A stretch of 64,000 bases of DNA from Desulfobulbaceae bacterium (GTDB lineage: Bacteria > Desulfobacterota > Desulfobulbia > Desulfobulbales > SURF-16), in NCBI GenBank assembly GCA_020444175.1, contig JAHLLM010000031.1, forward strand, positions 1 through 64,000. Direction: 5' to 3'. The notes beneath the pieces were generated by a model, which was not told where the DNA came from, ran no database searches, and saw only the letters and a list, made by a program, of their open reading frames with translations. Shown here in pieces: positions 10,047-21,871 of this stretch (positions are counted from its first letter, which is position 1; each line of letters starts with the position of its first letter). The translations under genes and the position numbers were made by a program.

Positions 10047-11159
10047 ATGTTTCGTTTTGACAGAAGACTTTTACAACATTTTGATTGGATCATCATGCTC
10101 TGGATTATGCTCATTGCAACTATGTGCCTGATGAATCTCTACAGTGCCATTTATCCGTCAAAACCCCTAAGCACACCGGTTTACATAAAGCAGCTCTACT
10201 TCTTTATCATGGGTATGGGAATTATTCTGGCCATTATCAGTGTTGATTACCGTATTTTTATGTCCTGGAATTACCCCATATACGGAGCAGTCTGCCTGCT
10301 TCTTCTCTACGCCCTGTTGCTGGGGAAATCCCAGGCAGGTACCCAACGCTGGATCAACCTCGGTTTTTTTAACCTGCAGCCCTCGGAACCGGCTAAACTG
10401 ATGCTTGTCATAACCCTGGCGAGTTTTTATTCCCGGAAGGATACCGGAAAAGGATTCACCCTGAAAGAGCTGGGCGTCCCTATTCTGCTGACAGCCGTGC
10501 CCTTCCTGCTCATATTAAAACAACCGGACCTGGGCACGGCCCTCATGCTCGGCTTTATTTTTGTCTCCATGACATTGTTTGTGAAGTTGAAGTGGCAAAC
10601 CCTGAGCATCTTGCTGGGGGTCTGCTCCTCGATGATTCCTATTGCCTGGAAGTTTCTTCTCAAACCCTACCAGCGCCAGAGGATCGAAACATTCCTCAAT
10701 CCTGAATCAGATCCATTACGGACGGGCTATCACATTATGCAGTCCAAGATCGCTGTGGGCAGTGGGTTGACATTCGGTAAAGGATATCTGCAGGGCACCC
10801 AGGGACATCTGGACTTTCTTCCGGAACGCCATACAGACTTTGCCTTTTCAATCTGGGCCGAAGAATTCGGCTTTTTCGGATCGGTAATTTTTTTATCCGT
10901 TTATTTTTTCCTGGTGCTCTGGGGCTTGAACAGCGCTGTTTCCTCAAGAGACAAATTCGGCACGCTGCTCTGTATCGGCGTGGTTTCGCTCCTCTTCTGG
11001 CAGGCGTTTATCAACCTTGCCATGGTCATGGGCATGCTGCCGGTAGTTGGAATGCCTCTGCCGCTTTTCAGTTACGGCGGTTCATCACTCATGACCTCCA
11101 TGGCAGGCATAGGCATTCTGATAAGTGTGCGAATGAGACGATATCAGGTACCGAGCTGA
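10047..11159 (+). CDS. rodA: SEDS peptidoglycan glycosyltransferase RodA
   Basis: A 370-residue polytopic protein with about ten membrane segments, a SEDS-family glycosyltransferase that polymerises lipid II together with PBP2. Family signatures include NLGFFNLQPSEPAKL, KQPDLGTALML, the long loop with LPERHTDFAFSIWAEEFG, and the C-terminal GMPLPLFSYGGSS. It closes the mreBCD-mrdA-rodA operon. The segment DFAFSIWAEE matches the conserved extracytoplasmic region thought to be catalytic in the family. Confidence 0.96.
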   Translation: MFRFDRRLLQHFDWIIMLWIMLIATMCLMNLYSAIYPSKPLSTPVYIKQLYFFIMGMGIILAIISVDYRIFMSWNYPIYGAVCLLLLYALLLGKSQAGTQRWINLGFFNLQPSEPAKLMLVITLASFYSRKDTGKGFTLKELGVPILLTAVPFLLILKQPDLGTALMLGFIFVSMTLFVKLKWQTLSILLGVCSSMIPIAWKFLLKPYQRQRIETFLNPESDPLRTGYHIMQSKIAVGSGLTFGKGYLQGTQGHLDFLPERHTDFAFSIWAEEFGFFGSVIFLSVYFFLVLWGLNSAVSSRDKFGTLLCIGVVSLLFWQAFINLAMVMGMLPVVGMPLPLFSYGGSSLMTSMAGIGILISVRMRRYQVPS

Positions 11160-11204
11160 TTGGCGGGACTGTTTGCGGGGGAGGTTTGAAGACAGGTGAA
11201 AACC

Positions 11205-11341
11205 GTAGGTTGGCGTTGAGTGGATCTTGGCAACTCATTATGTTGGGTTTCGCCGGGAGCTCTTTCCCCCCGCAATGTTGAGAGGAAAGCAGTTAAACGA
11301 AACCCAACATAACCTTCTGGTGGCGCTCAACCACAACCTAC
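11205..11341. repeat. palindromic repeat, family C, copy 1
   Basis: A 137-bp imperfect palindrome starting GTAGGTTGGCGTTGAG and ending CTCAACCACAACCTAC, with inner complementary blocks (TGTTGGGTTTCG and CGAAACCCAACA). Related elements lie at 38758-38896, 39209-39230 and 56688-56815. It sits between the convergent rodA and icd genes and could act as a bidirectional terminator. Confidence 0.8.
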
Positions 11342-11424
11342 AGGGAAGTGGTCGACAGAGAATGATCGGGAAAATTCACGACTGGTTCCCACGGAGCACC
11401 GTGGGAACCAGAAAAAAACAATAA

Positions 11425-14197
<2,773 letters not shown>

Positions 14198-14232
14198 CAG
14201 ATCGGAACGCACAGAACTCCGATCTGTCTTGG
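14198..14232 (-). terminator. terminator hairpin after the exported-protein cluster
   Basis: A perfect 12-base stem (AGACAGATCGGA with TCCGATCTGTCT) encloses an 11-base loop, ten bases beyond the stop of the NosL-barrel gene. On the minus strand a short TTTC follows. It plausibly ends the long minus-strand cluster. Confidence 0.65.
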
Positions 14233-14242
14233 TAAACAGTCA

Positions 14243-15583
14243 TTAATTTGACGCAAAACGGCGTTTGAAACTCAGAGACACGCTGCCGAACCAGCCGCCC
14301 CCAAGCTGTACGGACTCCATTCCCATCTGGGTGGTATGATTGAGATCCTCATACAGTGGAAGGCCTGCTGTCAGGCGAAGATTAAAATTCCCGCCAAGGG
14401 CTGTAAGAAACCTCCAGGAGGCAACACCGGTGAGCATACTTCTCGAACCTCCACTGTTGCCTACATCATCACCATCCAGCTCATTCCTGTCATAATGAAC
14501 CGTATCAGCCTCAACACCGACCATTACATCATAATTTGGCGTGTAATGCAGAGCGACCCCCAAACGGGCCTCATCGCCGAACTTGAAGTTGTCGCTATTT
14601 TCCAGTTTATGTGTATAGCCGGCCATGCTATGCAGCCAAAAATCCTTATAGCGATAGGTATAAAGCAGCCCTCCACCGAAGGTGAAATCCCCGGTGCCCA
14701 TCTGCAGTCCCGGCTTGGCAATATACTCCTCTTCAAAATCACCTGTTGGCAGGCTGACTTCAGCAAGCAGTGTTGTAAAATGATTATAATAAATGCTTTT
14801 CAGAAAATTGTAGCGCAGGGAAATCGAGACATCACTGAGGCCGCTGTTTTTGTCGGTAACTGTTCTGTTGCCGCCCATGGTGTACATTTCCATCTCTTTG
14901 TCCAGATATGATGCATTGGCATCCAGCGTCAACGTATCCGTGACTCCGTAGGTCCCCATGAGCATGGTGCCATCTGCTTTCATTTCTTTGGGGCCCATCA
15001 TCTGACCCGGTCGCTCTATGAAATCACCTGGTTCCACAGAATCAGAGCCGACCTTAACAGTGTCCATTTTCATTTGCATAACGCCAAGGCCAATACCAGA
15101 TGACCCTTTCGCGGGCAGCACGGCGGTCTTTATCCGAGCCGGCATGGTCATGGCTGTGGGAGAAATAGTCAAAAGGGCCTGGGAGAAGGTAACAAGCTCT
15201 CCACCATATGCATCCTTGAAATGCTGCGCCTCCGCGCGGTCCTGAAAGGCAATAATGCTGGGCAGCATATCAGGAATGATTTTACTTGAAAGCACATAAA
15301 TCGCCTCCTGAGCCTGCAGTGTCTTTTCAGACAGAAAATCTTTAACAAGAAGAGATTTAAAGGCATCCGGTCCTCCTTCATCCACCACTAAACGAAGCAA
15401 ACAGGCCAGACCGCAGGACTGAACGAGCTTACCATCATTATATTCCAGCTTCCCGGCTGTTTTCTGATACTCATCAATATACATGCCGCAAACCTGACAA
15501 GCCGGACGGTCCTCCTGCCCTGCTGCGGCAAACGCCGCAGGGATACAGAACAACATTAGAAAAACAACAATCATTTTTTTCAT
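14243..15583 (-). CDS. NosL-like copper domain fused to outer-membrane beta-barrel
   Basis: A 446-residue exported protein with two parts. After a signal peptide (about residues 1-22), residues 25-165 resemble NosL, the copper-binding accessory protein of nitrous oxide reductase, with the motif CQVCGMYID and a second cysteine pair in SCGLAC. From about residue 175 to the C-terminal Asn, alternating aromatic/hydrophobic strands (for example LGGGWFGSVSLSFKRRF at the end) indicate an outer-membrane barrel. NosL proteins are normally small lipoproteins without a barrel. ATG at 15583 is used because MKKMIVVF starts the signal peptide. It is the last gene of the copper-oxidase-like cluster, so copper handling for those proteins is a reasonable guess. 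Confidence 0.8.
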   Translation of the reverse strand: MKKMIVVFLMLFCIPAAFAAAGQEDRPACQVCGMYIDEYQKTAGKLEYNDGKLVQSCGLACLLRLVVDEGGPDAFKSLLVKDFLSEKTLQAQEAIYVLSSKIIPDMLPSIIAFQDRAEAQHFKDAYGGELVTFSQALLTISPTAMTMPARIKTAVLPAKGSSGIGLGVMQMKMDTVKVGSDSVEPGDFIERPGQMMGPKEMKADGTMLMGTYGVTDTLTLDANASYLDKEMEMYTMGGNRTVTDKNSGLSDVSISLRYNFLKSIYYNHFTTLLAEVSLPTGDFEEEYIAKPGLQMGTGDFTFGGGLLYTYRYKDFWLHSMAGYTHKLENSDNFKFGDEARLGVALHYTPNYDVMVGVEADTVHYDRNELDGDDVGNSGGSRSMLTGVASWRFLTALGGNFNLRLTAGLPLYEDLNHTTQMGMESVQLGGGWFGSVSLSFKRRFASN

Positions 15584-15845
15584 ACATTTTCTCCTCACAG
15601 TAAAGACTTGTTTAACTGAGTTTGAATAACTCAGAATAATAACCATTCAACTACTTGATAATCTTTCTCAACTATTTAATCACATTCAGCAGAAAATTAT
15701 AACATTTTTTTGCCGCAGCAATTTACTTCAGTCAAACAGAGAAGATAAAAAAAGTCTATGAGGAAATTTCAAGTCAGGAATGAGAGGGAAAAACCAGCGG
15801 AACACAACAAAAAATTCAAATATACATACTGGAAGGGAGAGGTGT

Positions 15846-17426
15846 TTAGGGAACAGGACTTGTAAAACAATCACTTCGCCCCATATCATCGAGAAGAAGT
15901 GACAGGTCAGAGCTGTCAACTGCGCCGTCATTGGTGAGGTCGGCCAGGCAAGGGGTTGTTTCCGAACAATCAAAACGACCGGTTTCAGCAGCAAATACGA
16001 AGACATCACTGCCATCAACATCACCGTCGACATCCAGGTCTGATATACAAAGATTGATTCCCGGGATAAGCGCCAGGGCTCCCGGCAGGCTGACAAAACC
16101 AGACCCGTAATCATTATCAGGGCCAGTTAGCCCCTGATCCCAGGCTGATTGCCGCACAATATTTTCAAGGTCTGTCACTGTCAATGTTGGCGCAGCGCTG
16201 AGCAGCAACGCCATTGCCCCTGCAACCTGAGGAGCGGCAAAGGAGGTTCCGGTCACGGAGGTATACGGATTGACGTTCGGAATGCCGTAAATCGTGGTCA
16301 GGTCAGCTGTTTTAATACTGACCCCCGGGGCGACGACATCAGGAAAAACTCCATCAGGATCACAGGGAGATGGTCCCCGGCTGCTGAAATCGGAAAGAGT
16401 ATCAGTAAAATCAGTTGCTCCCACGGCAAATGACTCTGAGTAATTGGCCGGACTGACACTGGTATAGGGCAGAGGCCCCTTGTTGCCGGCAGAAAAAACC
16501 ACTGCTATTTCAGCAGCCTTGAGCATTTGAATATCAGTCAGGAACTCTTGATAGCATTGGTTGAGCTGCTCAGGAAATCCCCAGGAATTATTAACAATGT
16601 CCGGGGAATCATCGGTAAGCGGATCGCCATCGGGATCAAGCAGCCACTGATAACCAAGATGAATGGCACTCAAAGATGCCTCTCCCTGGTCATTAAAAAT
16701 CTTAACGCCAATCCACTGTGCTCCGGGAGCGACACCTATGGCAGAGCCACCGGCATCGCCCCCCACCATGAGACCCATAACCTGCGTTCCATGGCCATCC
16801 GAGTCATGCGGGAGGGCATATTCATTATTCGGATCATACCAACTATTGCTGCCGCCCCGCCAGCTATTCATCAGATCAGGATGATCAAAGTCTACTCCAG
16901 TATCCATATTGGCAACCACGACCCCCTGCCCGGTGTAACCGAGATTCCATAAATCAGGGACGCCGATGGCGTCAATATTCCATTCTGGAAGAGAAGAACT
17001 GTTCATGGTTTGCGGGGAAAGAGTGACAACGGCATCGAGTTTGACCGAGGCAACTGCAGGATGATTCGCGAGTCTTTTAATGAGTCGCGGCTTGGCAGTA
17101 AATGCTATGGAGTTGACCAGCCAGAGCGAACGAAATTTTCTGCCCTGAAAAAGGCTTATTAAATTTTTCAGGGGCTTTTGTGATCTGTTTGCCTTTTCTC
17201 GCAGATCGGTGATCAGTTTTTTCTGACGAAGCCTTTTAGAAAGCTTTCTATATGCTTGAGGATTAACCTGATCGCGAAGAGTTACAATAACAGGTATTTC
17301 GTCGCTCTGACTCATGACATCAAGGCGACTCTGAAGCTCAGGGCGGATTTGTGCAGACAATGCGGCCTGCCCTGCAAAAAGGGCAAGAAACAGACAAATT
17401 ATAAATATTTTGACTTGTTTCAGCAT
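15846..17426 (-). CDS. subtilisin-like serine protease with C-terminal dockerin
   Basis: A 526-residue secreted peptidase of family S8. A signal peptide (1-25) is followed by an I9-type propeptide (about 28-135) and the catalytic domain with Asp175 (NMDTGVDFDHP), His212 (DGHGTQ) and Ser395 (GTSFAAP), so the triad is complete. Residues about 460-520 form a dockerin: two calcium-loop repeats (DLDVDGDVDGSD and DLTNDGAVDSSD), each followed by a helix ending in a Gly-Arg-Asp/Phe-Asp-Cys type sequence. Dockerins bind cohesins; related dockerins occur in two neighbouring proteins, which suggests they join the same assembly. Processing of those proteins is a possible role. Confidence 0.92.
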   Translation of the reverse strand: MLKQVKIFIICLFLALFAGQAALSAQIRPELQSRLDVMSQSDEIPVIVTLRDQVNPQAYRKLSKRLRQKKLITDLREKANRSQKPLKNLISLFQGRKFRSLWLVNSIAFTAKPRLIKRLANHPAVASVKLDAVVTLSPQTMNSSSLPEWNIDAIGVPDLWNLGYTGQGVVVANMDTGVDFDHPDLMNSWRGGSNSWYDPNNEYALPHDSDGHGTQVMGLMVGGDAGGSAIGVAPGAQWIGVKIFNDQGEASLSAIHLGYQWLLDPDGDPLTDDSPDIVNNSWGFPEQLNQCYQEFLTDIQMLKAAEIAVVFSAGNKGPLPYTSVSPANYSESFAVGATDFTDTLSDFSSRGPSPCDPDGVFPDVVAPGVSIKTADLTTIYGIPNVNPYTSVTGTSFAAPQVAGAMALLLSAAPTLTVTDLENIVRQSAWDQGLTGPDNDYGSGFVSLPGALALIPGINLCISDLDVDGDVDGSDVFVFAAETGRFDCSETTPCLADLTNDGAVDSSDLSLLLDDMGRSDCFTSPVP

Positions 17427-17482
17427 GTCTCTTCCTCTTACTCATATAATAACTCAGCCCTGCAGCAAAATTGACAAAAAAA

Positions 17483-17971
17483 CTACTCAACAACGAGGTC
17501 CTCTGCCTTGAACTCTCCCATAACCACTGTTACCTTGTTGCCTACTTTAACAAATCCGTTAGGATTCGAAAAAAGAGAAAAATAAATGCGTCCGGCATCG
17601 GGCTCCATGTCCGTTTGCCGGAGCGAACCTATTTTCGGGGTACTCGGTACTGCCAGCTTCAGTCCGCTGGCCTGATCCATGAGGTACGTTTTCAATTTCG
17701 GATCATGCATGATCTTCACGGCTTTTTTAGGGTCAGTCACTTTGTAGCGAAAATCAAGGATATGTCCGGCAGCGGAAAGCCTGAGGCTTTCCGGCCGGAT
17801 ACCCCATTCCTCTTCAAGGTGTGCATAGTTCTTTTCCGGCTTGGCTGTTTCCTGAGTAACGCTCTCAGTTTTGGAGGAACACCCCTGCAAAGCAAAGAAC
17901 CCTCCAAGGAAGCAGATCAGAAAGAAGAAATATCTGATTTTAATTTTATAAATACCATAAAGATCTTTCAT
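17483..17971 (-). CDS. lipoprotein of the oxidase cluster, unknown function
   Basis: A 162-residue lipoprotein: basic N-terminus, hydrophobic segment, and lipobox LQGC followed by SSK. The mature part contains FRYKVTDPKKA, LAVPSTPKIGSLRQ and YFSLFSNPNGFVKVGNKVTV, which look like a small beta-rich domain; I do not recognise a named family. ATG at 17971 is preferred over an in-frame ATG 33 bases upstream because AGAGGAAGTGGAG is directly in front. It lies 17 bases after the dockerin-bearing cupredoxin gene and 56 bases before the protease, so it is probably co-transcribed. Confidence 0.82.
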   Translation of the reverse strand: MKDLYGIYKIKIRYFFFLICFLGGFFALQGCSSKTESVTQETAKPEKNYAHLEEEWGIRPESLRLSAAGHILDFRYKVTDPKKAVKIMHDPKLKTYLMDQASGLKLAVPSTPKIGSLRQTDMEPDAGRIYFSLFSNPNGFVKVGNKVTVVMGEFKAEDLVVE

Positions 17972-17988
17972 CTCCACTTCCTCTTCTA

Positions 17989-19179
17989 TCATGGGGTAAG
18001 ACAATCCAACCTTCCAAAATCAACACGCAGAATGCCAAAATCCTGGAGATCAACGCTTCCGTCACCATTTATATCTGCGGAACACGGATTGTCAACAGTG
18101 CATATCTGCCCCCATTGTGAGCGCAGGATACCAAAATCCTGAAGATCAACCATCCCATCACCATCAATATCGCCGTTGCAGGCGTTAATAGTAACTCTGG
18201 TCTGCATGCCGCCGTCACTGTCCATGGCGTTTGTCAGATCAAGACTTCTGTCATAAATGCTGTAAATCCCCTGTAAAGGCGATGCCATTACAGCATCAAT
18301 AGTCTTGCCAGCCGTAAGAAGTACGGAATACTGTTCACGAGCATAGGGATACAGATTGCCATCTTCAGCAACAACGTCCATATTCGGCCCAACCAGTGTT
18401 GGGATATGGGTCTGCAGACCGGCACTCATAAAACGCAGAAGAACCGTTTCGCCTGGAACAGGTTTGTGATCATACAGAGGCATGGCATCGGGATACGGGG
18501 CTCCGTTTATCAAAAAATACCTGGGCTCATAGTTGATGGTGCTTGGATAATCAACTGTCCCATAGGTTCCGCCGACAACGGCCTCATGAAGCGCGGGATC
18601 AATTTCGCTGTGCAGAAGGACAGCATCATTGTCATAAGATACACCATCATATGCCATGCCTGCAGCAAAATCCTTTGTAACGGCACCATACAGGCCCATC
18701 TGAACCTGAACGGCCGGATGGGTACCACTCTGATATACGTAACTACCCGGTCTCATCGCGTTCCAGCTATAGGTCTCAATGCCTCCCGGAGCTGTTTCAT
18801 GAGTAAATGAACGAACCCTGCTTCTCCCAGTACTGTCTGTAAACATGACAGGAGACATGCCGGCTGTCTGCCCAGGGATCACAAGGGACATCGGTTCGGC
18901 AAGATCATTCCGCACATGAATATTCAACACGGAGTCGCCTGGGGCCACTGTAATCATGGGGCCTGGAGCTGACGCCATTTCCCCGCCGTCGGTTGACAGG
19001 TCAGCATCAGCATCTTCAGCAAAACCCCACATCGATACGCTCAAGCCGTCCGGCATGGTTGTGTTAAACTGTTTTGCAACCAAATAGACATCCGCTGCCT
19101 GACAGGTGCCGGCAATGGCAACAAAGCCAAGGGCACCCAAGAAACTCTTCAGTCCTAAAGGTATATAATTATTTTTCAT
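17989..19179 (-). CDS. cupredoxin/multicopper-oxidase-like protein without copper ligands, with dockerin
   Basis: A 396-residue exported protein, third of three tandem paralogues. Two cupredoxin-like domains are recognisable by alignment with its neighbours, but the copper positions are replaced: VIPGQ instead of HxHG, VYQSGTHPAVQVQMG instead of YHCH, and THIPTLVG instead of HPFHHHG. The C-terminal 63 residues are a dockerin with two DxDGDGxVDLQDFGILR-type repeats. It is therefore more likely a structural or docking subunit than an enzyme. ATG at 19179 is chosen because GGAGG lies eight bases ahead; an ATG six bases earlier is too close to it. Confidence 0.85.
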   Translation of the reverse strand: MKNNYIPLGLKSFLGALGFVAIAGTCQAADVYLVAKQFNTTMPDGLSVSMWGFAEDADADLSTDGGEMASAPGPMITVAPGDSVLNIHVRNDLAEPMSLVIPGQTAGMSPVMFTDSTGRSRVRSFTHETAPGGIETYSWNAMRPGSYVYQSGTHPAVQVQMGLYGAVTKDFAAGMAYDGVSYDNDAVLLHSEIDPALHEAVVGGTYGTVDYPSTINYEPRYFLINGAPYPDAMPLYDHKPVPGETVLLRFMSAGLQTHIPTLVGPNMDVVAEDGNLYPYAREQYSVLLTAGKTIDAVMASPLQGIYSIYDRSLDLTNAMDSDGGMQTRVTINACNGDIDGDGMVDLQDFGILRSQWGQICTVDNPCSADINGDGSVDLQDFGILRVDFGRLDCLTP

Positions 19180-19198
19180 AGTCATTTCCTCCCGCCCT

Positions 19199-20503
19199 TT
19201 AAGGAATAATAATATGCGGTGGTTCAACAACCATCATGGTCATCATTCCGCCGGGAAAGATGTCAAAGTTTGTCAGTTCTTTCTCGGTGTGGGAATGCCA
19301 CATGAAGAAATAGCCGCCATTAATGTTCAGTCCGCCTTCACCGGGAGGAAGTGCTTCTGCGCTGCCCATATAAGGACTACCGCCCCACCAGCCTCCAAAC
19401 CCCAGATCCTGTTTTTCCGGTAAAACAACCGGCAGAGGCTTACCGTGGTCCGGACAATATTCATGGGTCACATCATCAAAATCATCGCCATTGCCATCAA
19501 CACAATCATGTTCATAGCCTACACCGGTTCCGTACATATCCCAGCCCAGCTTCTCTCCTGTCCATTCAAAGATCGCGTCAACCGTCTCTTCAGGAATGGC
19601 CTGGATGGTAAACTCGGAGGTTGCCAGATCAGGATCAACACCGTTCGTACTGAGGAGTCTTCCATCCTTGGCAATGACAGTCGAGTTGTTGCCATGATGG
19701 TGGAAAGGATGCAGGTCCCTTCCTGCACTGACAATGCGCATCAGGAGTTTGCCGCCGGGATTCATCCTTGGCAGACAGTTGTATGGCTGATGCGGCAGAA
19801 GGGGTGTATAGGCAGGAGCCAGGGTATCCGGTGCCGCCCTGCCGTTTATCATCCAGATAACAGGTGCTCGCTTTGCATTATCAACTTCATCCTGCTGGCC
19901 GAACTCTACCAGTTCATGGATAATCGGATCCATATCGGTGAGCAGAAAGAGATACTCATAGTCATAGGCCGTGGAGCTTGAACCGTATGCCGTCCTGTTG
20001 AGATCAGTATAGCCCGCCGGTCTTACAACAATTGCCCCGACAAGGCCCATTTCTATCTGCAGGTCCGGCTGCGTGCCGCTGTGATAGACGTAGGTTCCGG
20101 GATGGCTTGCCGTAAAGGTATAGGTTACTGTGTCAGCCGGAGAATTTGACTCTCTGGTCAACAGCCCCTGGCTGCCTCCGGAAGCCGCAACATCCTGCCC
20201 CGGGAAAAGAATAGAGACAGCATTGCCAAGGGGAAGTTCATTTGTGAGGGTAATGGTTATCACATCATTCTGATCGACAATAAGGGTTGGCCCGGGATAT
20301 TGCATGACATTGTTTCCGTTAGCATATCCCCACATCAGAATACTGTTGCCGTCCGGCGTACTGATGTGCCCTTCTTTTGCCGTAAAATGAAAAGTGGTGC
20401 CGGTAACACCGTCAATGATTGCCTGTGCCTGGGCAGCAAACAACATCAGGAGCATGATAACCAGCGGAATCAGAATACCTTGTTTTCTATTTATTCTATT
20501 CAT
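19199..20503 (-). CDS. multicopper-oxidase-like subunit carrying HPFHHHG and HSH motifs
   Basis: A 434-residue exported protein with two cupredoxin-like domains. The first has lost its ligands (ILFPGQ near residue 98; VYHSGTQ near 139). The second has two copper motifs of multicopper oxidases: HPFHHHG at 265-271 and WHSHTEKE at 402-409. Neither the HxHG nor the HCH motif is present, so this chain alone cannot complete a trinuclear site. The missing pair is found in the upstream neighbour. The start at 20503 has GAGGAGAG in front, and the signal peptide runs to about AQAQA. A calcium-loop-like stretch (DCVDGNGDDFDD) lies at about 333-344. Confidence 0.88.
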   Translation of the reverse strand: MNRINRKQGILIPLVIMLLMLFAAQAQAIIDGVTGTTFHFTAKEGHISTPDGNSILMWGYANGNNVMQYPGPTLIVDQNDVITITLTNELPLGNAVSILFPGQDVAASGGSQGLLTRESNSPADTVTYTFTASHPGTYVYHSGTQPDLQIEMGLVGAIVVRPAGYTDLNRTAYGSSSTAYDYEYLFLLTDMDPIIHELVEFGQQDEVDNAKRAPVIWMINGRAAPDTLAPAYTPLLPHQPYNCLPRMNPGGKLLMRIVSAGRDLHPFHHHGNNSTVIAKDGRLLSTNGVDPDLATSEFTIQAIPEETVDAIFEWTGEKLGWDMYGTGVGYEHDCVDGNGDDFDDVTHEYCPDHGKPLPVVLPEKQDLGFGGWWGGSPYMGSAEALPPGEGGLNINGGYFFMWHSHTEKELTNFDIFPGGMMTMMVVEPPHIIIP

Positions 20504-20518
20504 GGAATCTCTCCTCAT

Positions 20519-21787
20519 TTAGTTAATATGGATTTCGGTCATCATGCCCCCGAAATCCTCTTTGTCATTAGAAAGATAATTCAGGTTGGTCGTATAAAGA
20601 AAATACGTCCCCGGCGCAATTCCGGTGGTATCGAGAATGACATCTACCGCTTCTCCACCGCCCAGGTTCACTGAATTTGTGTTGTAGTATAGGTTCTCGC
20701 CAAGGAGCGGTCCTGCACCATCGGGATCAGTGCTTCTCAGCAGCTTTGTATCCTTGCCCACAACGGTCATCGGGATGCTGGGGCTGGCCAGGGTATAAAA
20801 GCGCGTCACGTTCAGGTTGGAAATACGAAGCAGAATTTTATCTCCAGCGGTTCCCTCGATCAGGGAATCTTCGAACTGCGACACCTTGCCGCCGTTTTCA
20901 ACAGGCGCCGGCAGGGGATTATTCTCGATGGTATCGGGGTATCCTCTGCCGTTCAGCATTGCATAGTTGTCATTCATATTGGCAAAAGGCAAAGGCTGCA
21001 CGGAAATACTGGCATCATGAAAAGCGCCATCAAAAGAACCTATCTGCAGAGGGTAATCGCTGTCAAAATAGGTTGATCCGTCTCCGTCATTGTAGGCATA
21101 CTTGAAACCTGTTTGATGAATAAAACCGTTCAACGATGTGCCGTCAGCAAGCAGATTCTGGTCCGGCTCCACGTAAAGATTGCCTAGCATGCCCATCTGC
21201 ATATGCTCTGCAGCCTCAACATGACAGTGATACATGAATGTGCCCGGCTCAACGACATTATAATAATAAGTCAGGGTCGAACCCATTTTAATGGAGATTG
21301 AGGCATCCGGCACCCCGTCAAAAACAGAGGAGGCATTGGGAAATCCGTGCCAGTGGACGGTATGCGGATCAAATAGATCGGGCCGCATCATCATACCCAC
21401 ATTGGTCAGGCTCAGATAAAACTCATCTCCTTGCCGTAAAAGAATAGGTGGCGCAGGAAATGCCGCTGCCAGTATCCCTTCGGACAATACCTGATCATCA
21501 GGCAGGCCGGTTACATTTGAAAAACCGAAAATATACGTTTCCTTGCCATCAGCCATTGTTACAAAACCATCTCCACCGGTCAGATGCATACACACCTGAT
21601 TGGACCCGAGAGGGTTACTTATCTCACCGTCGTCGGCACGCAACATGCCATCCCCGTTATGGTCGCCATCAACGCCAGGGTCATATCCGGGACACTGGAA
21701 CGAAACAGCGCCCCAGGAGGCAGATGCTCCCAGAAAAAGAAAAGACGCAGTGAGAAGTGTCAAAAGGCGGTATCTCTTTGTTTTCAT
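20519..21787 (-). CDS. multicopper-oxidase-like subunit carrying HWHG and HCH motifs
   Basis: A 422-residue exported protein with a signal peptide ending near SWGA. A calcium-loop-like sequence (DGDHNGDGMLRADDGE) lies at about 40-55. The first cupredoxin domain has HWHG at 145-148 and the type-1/type-3 signature HCHVEAAEHMQMGM at 187-200, including Cys188, His195 and methionines. The second domain lacks ligands. Proteins with these motifs oxidise metals or phenols, or act as laccases, using one type-1 copper and a trinuclear cluster. The cluster here would need the second-domain motifs of the next gene, whose start follows 15 bases after this stop. Confidence 0.9.
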   Translation of the reverse strand: MKTKRYRLLTLLTASFLFLGASASWGAVSFQCPGYDPGVDGDHNGDGMLRADDGEISNPLGSNQVCMHLTGGDGFVTMADGKETYIFGFSNVTGLPDDQVLSEGILAAAFPAPPILLRQGDEFYLSLTNVGMMMRPDLFDPHTVHWHGFPNASSVFDGVPDASISIKMGSTLTYYYNVVEPGTFMYHCHVEAAEHMQMGMLGNLYVEPDQNLLADGTSLNGFIHQTGFKYAYNDGDGSTYFDSDYPLQIGSFDGAFHDASISVQPLPFANMNDNYAMLNGRGYPDTIENNPLPAPVENGGKVSQFEDSLIEGTAGDKILLRISNLNVTRFYTLASPSIPMTVVGKDTKLLRSTDPDGAGPLLGENLYYNTNSVNLGGGEAVDVILDTTGIAPGTYFLYTTNLNYLSNDKEDFGGMMTEIHIN

Positions 21788-21830
21788 ATCTTTATTCCTC
21801 TCACCTCTTGTATTTGCAGGTAATGTGGAG

Positions 21831-21863
21831 CCATCCTCCGCAAGAATCGGCGGATGGCTCTTT
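21831..21863. terminator. hairpin between the giant protein gene and the oxidase genes
   Basis: GAGCCATCC and GGATGGCTC form a strong stem, extended by partial pairing of CCG and CGG, in the 84-base gap after the 1768-residue protein gene. There is no clear T-run on the minus strand. It may be a partial terminator or a stabilising hairpin that sets different expression levels within the cluster. Confidence 0.5.
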
Positions 21864-21871
21864 GGGTCAAA

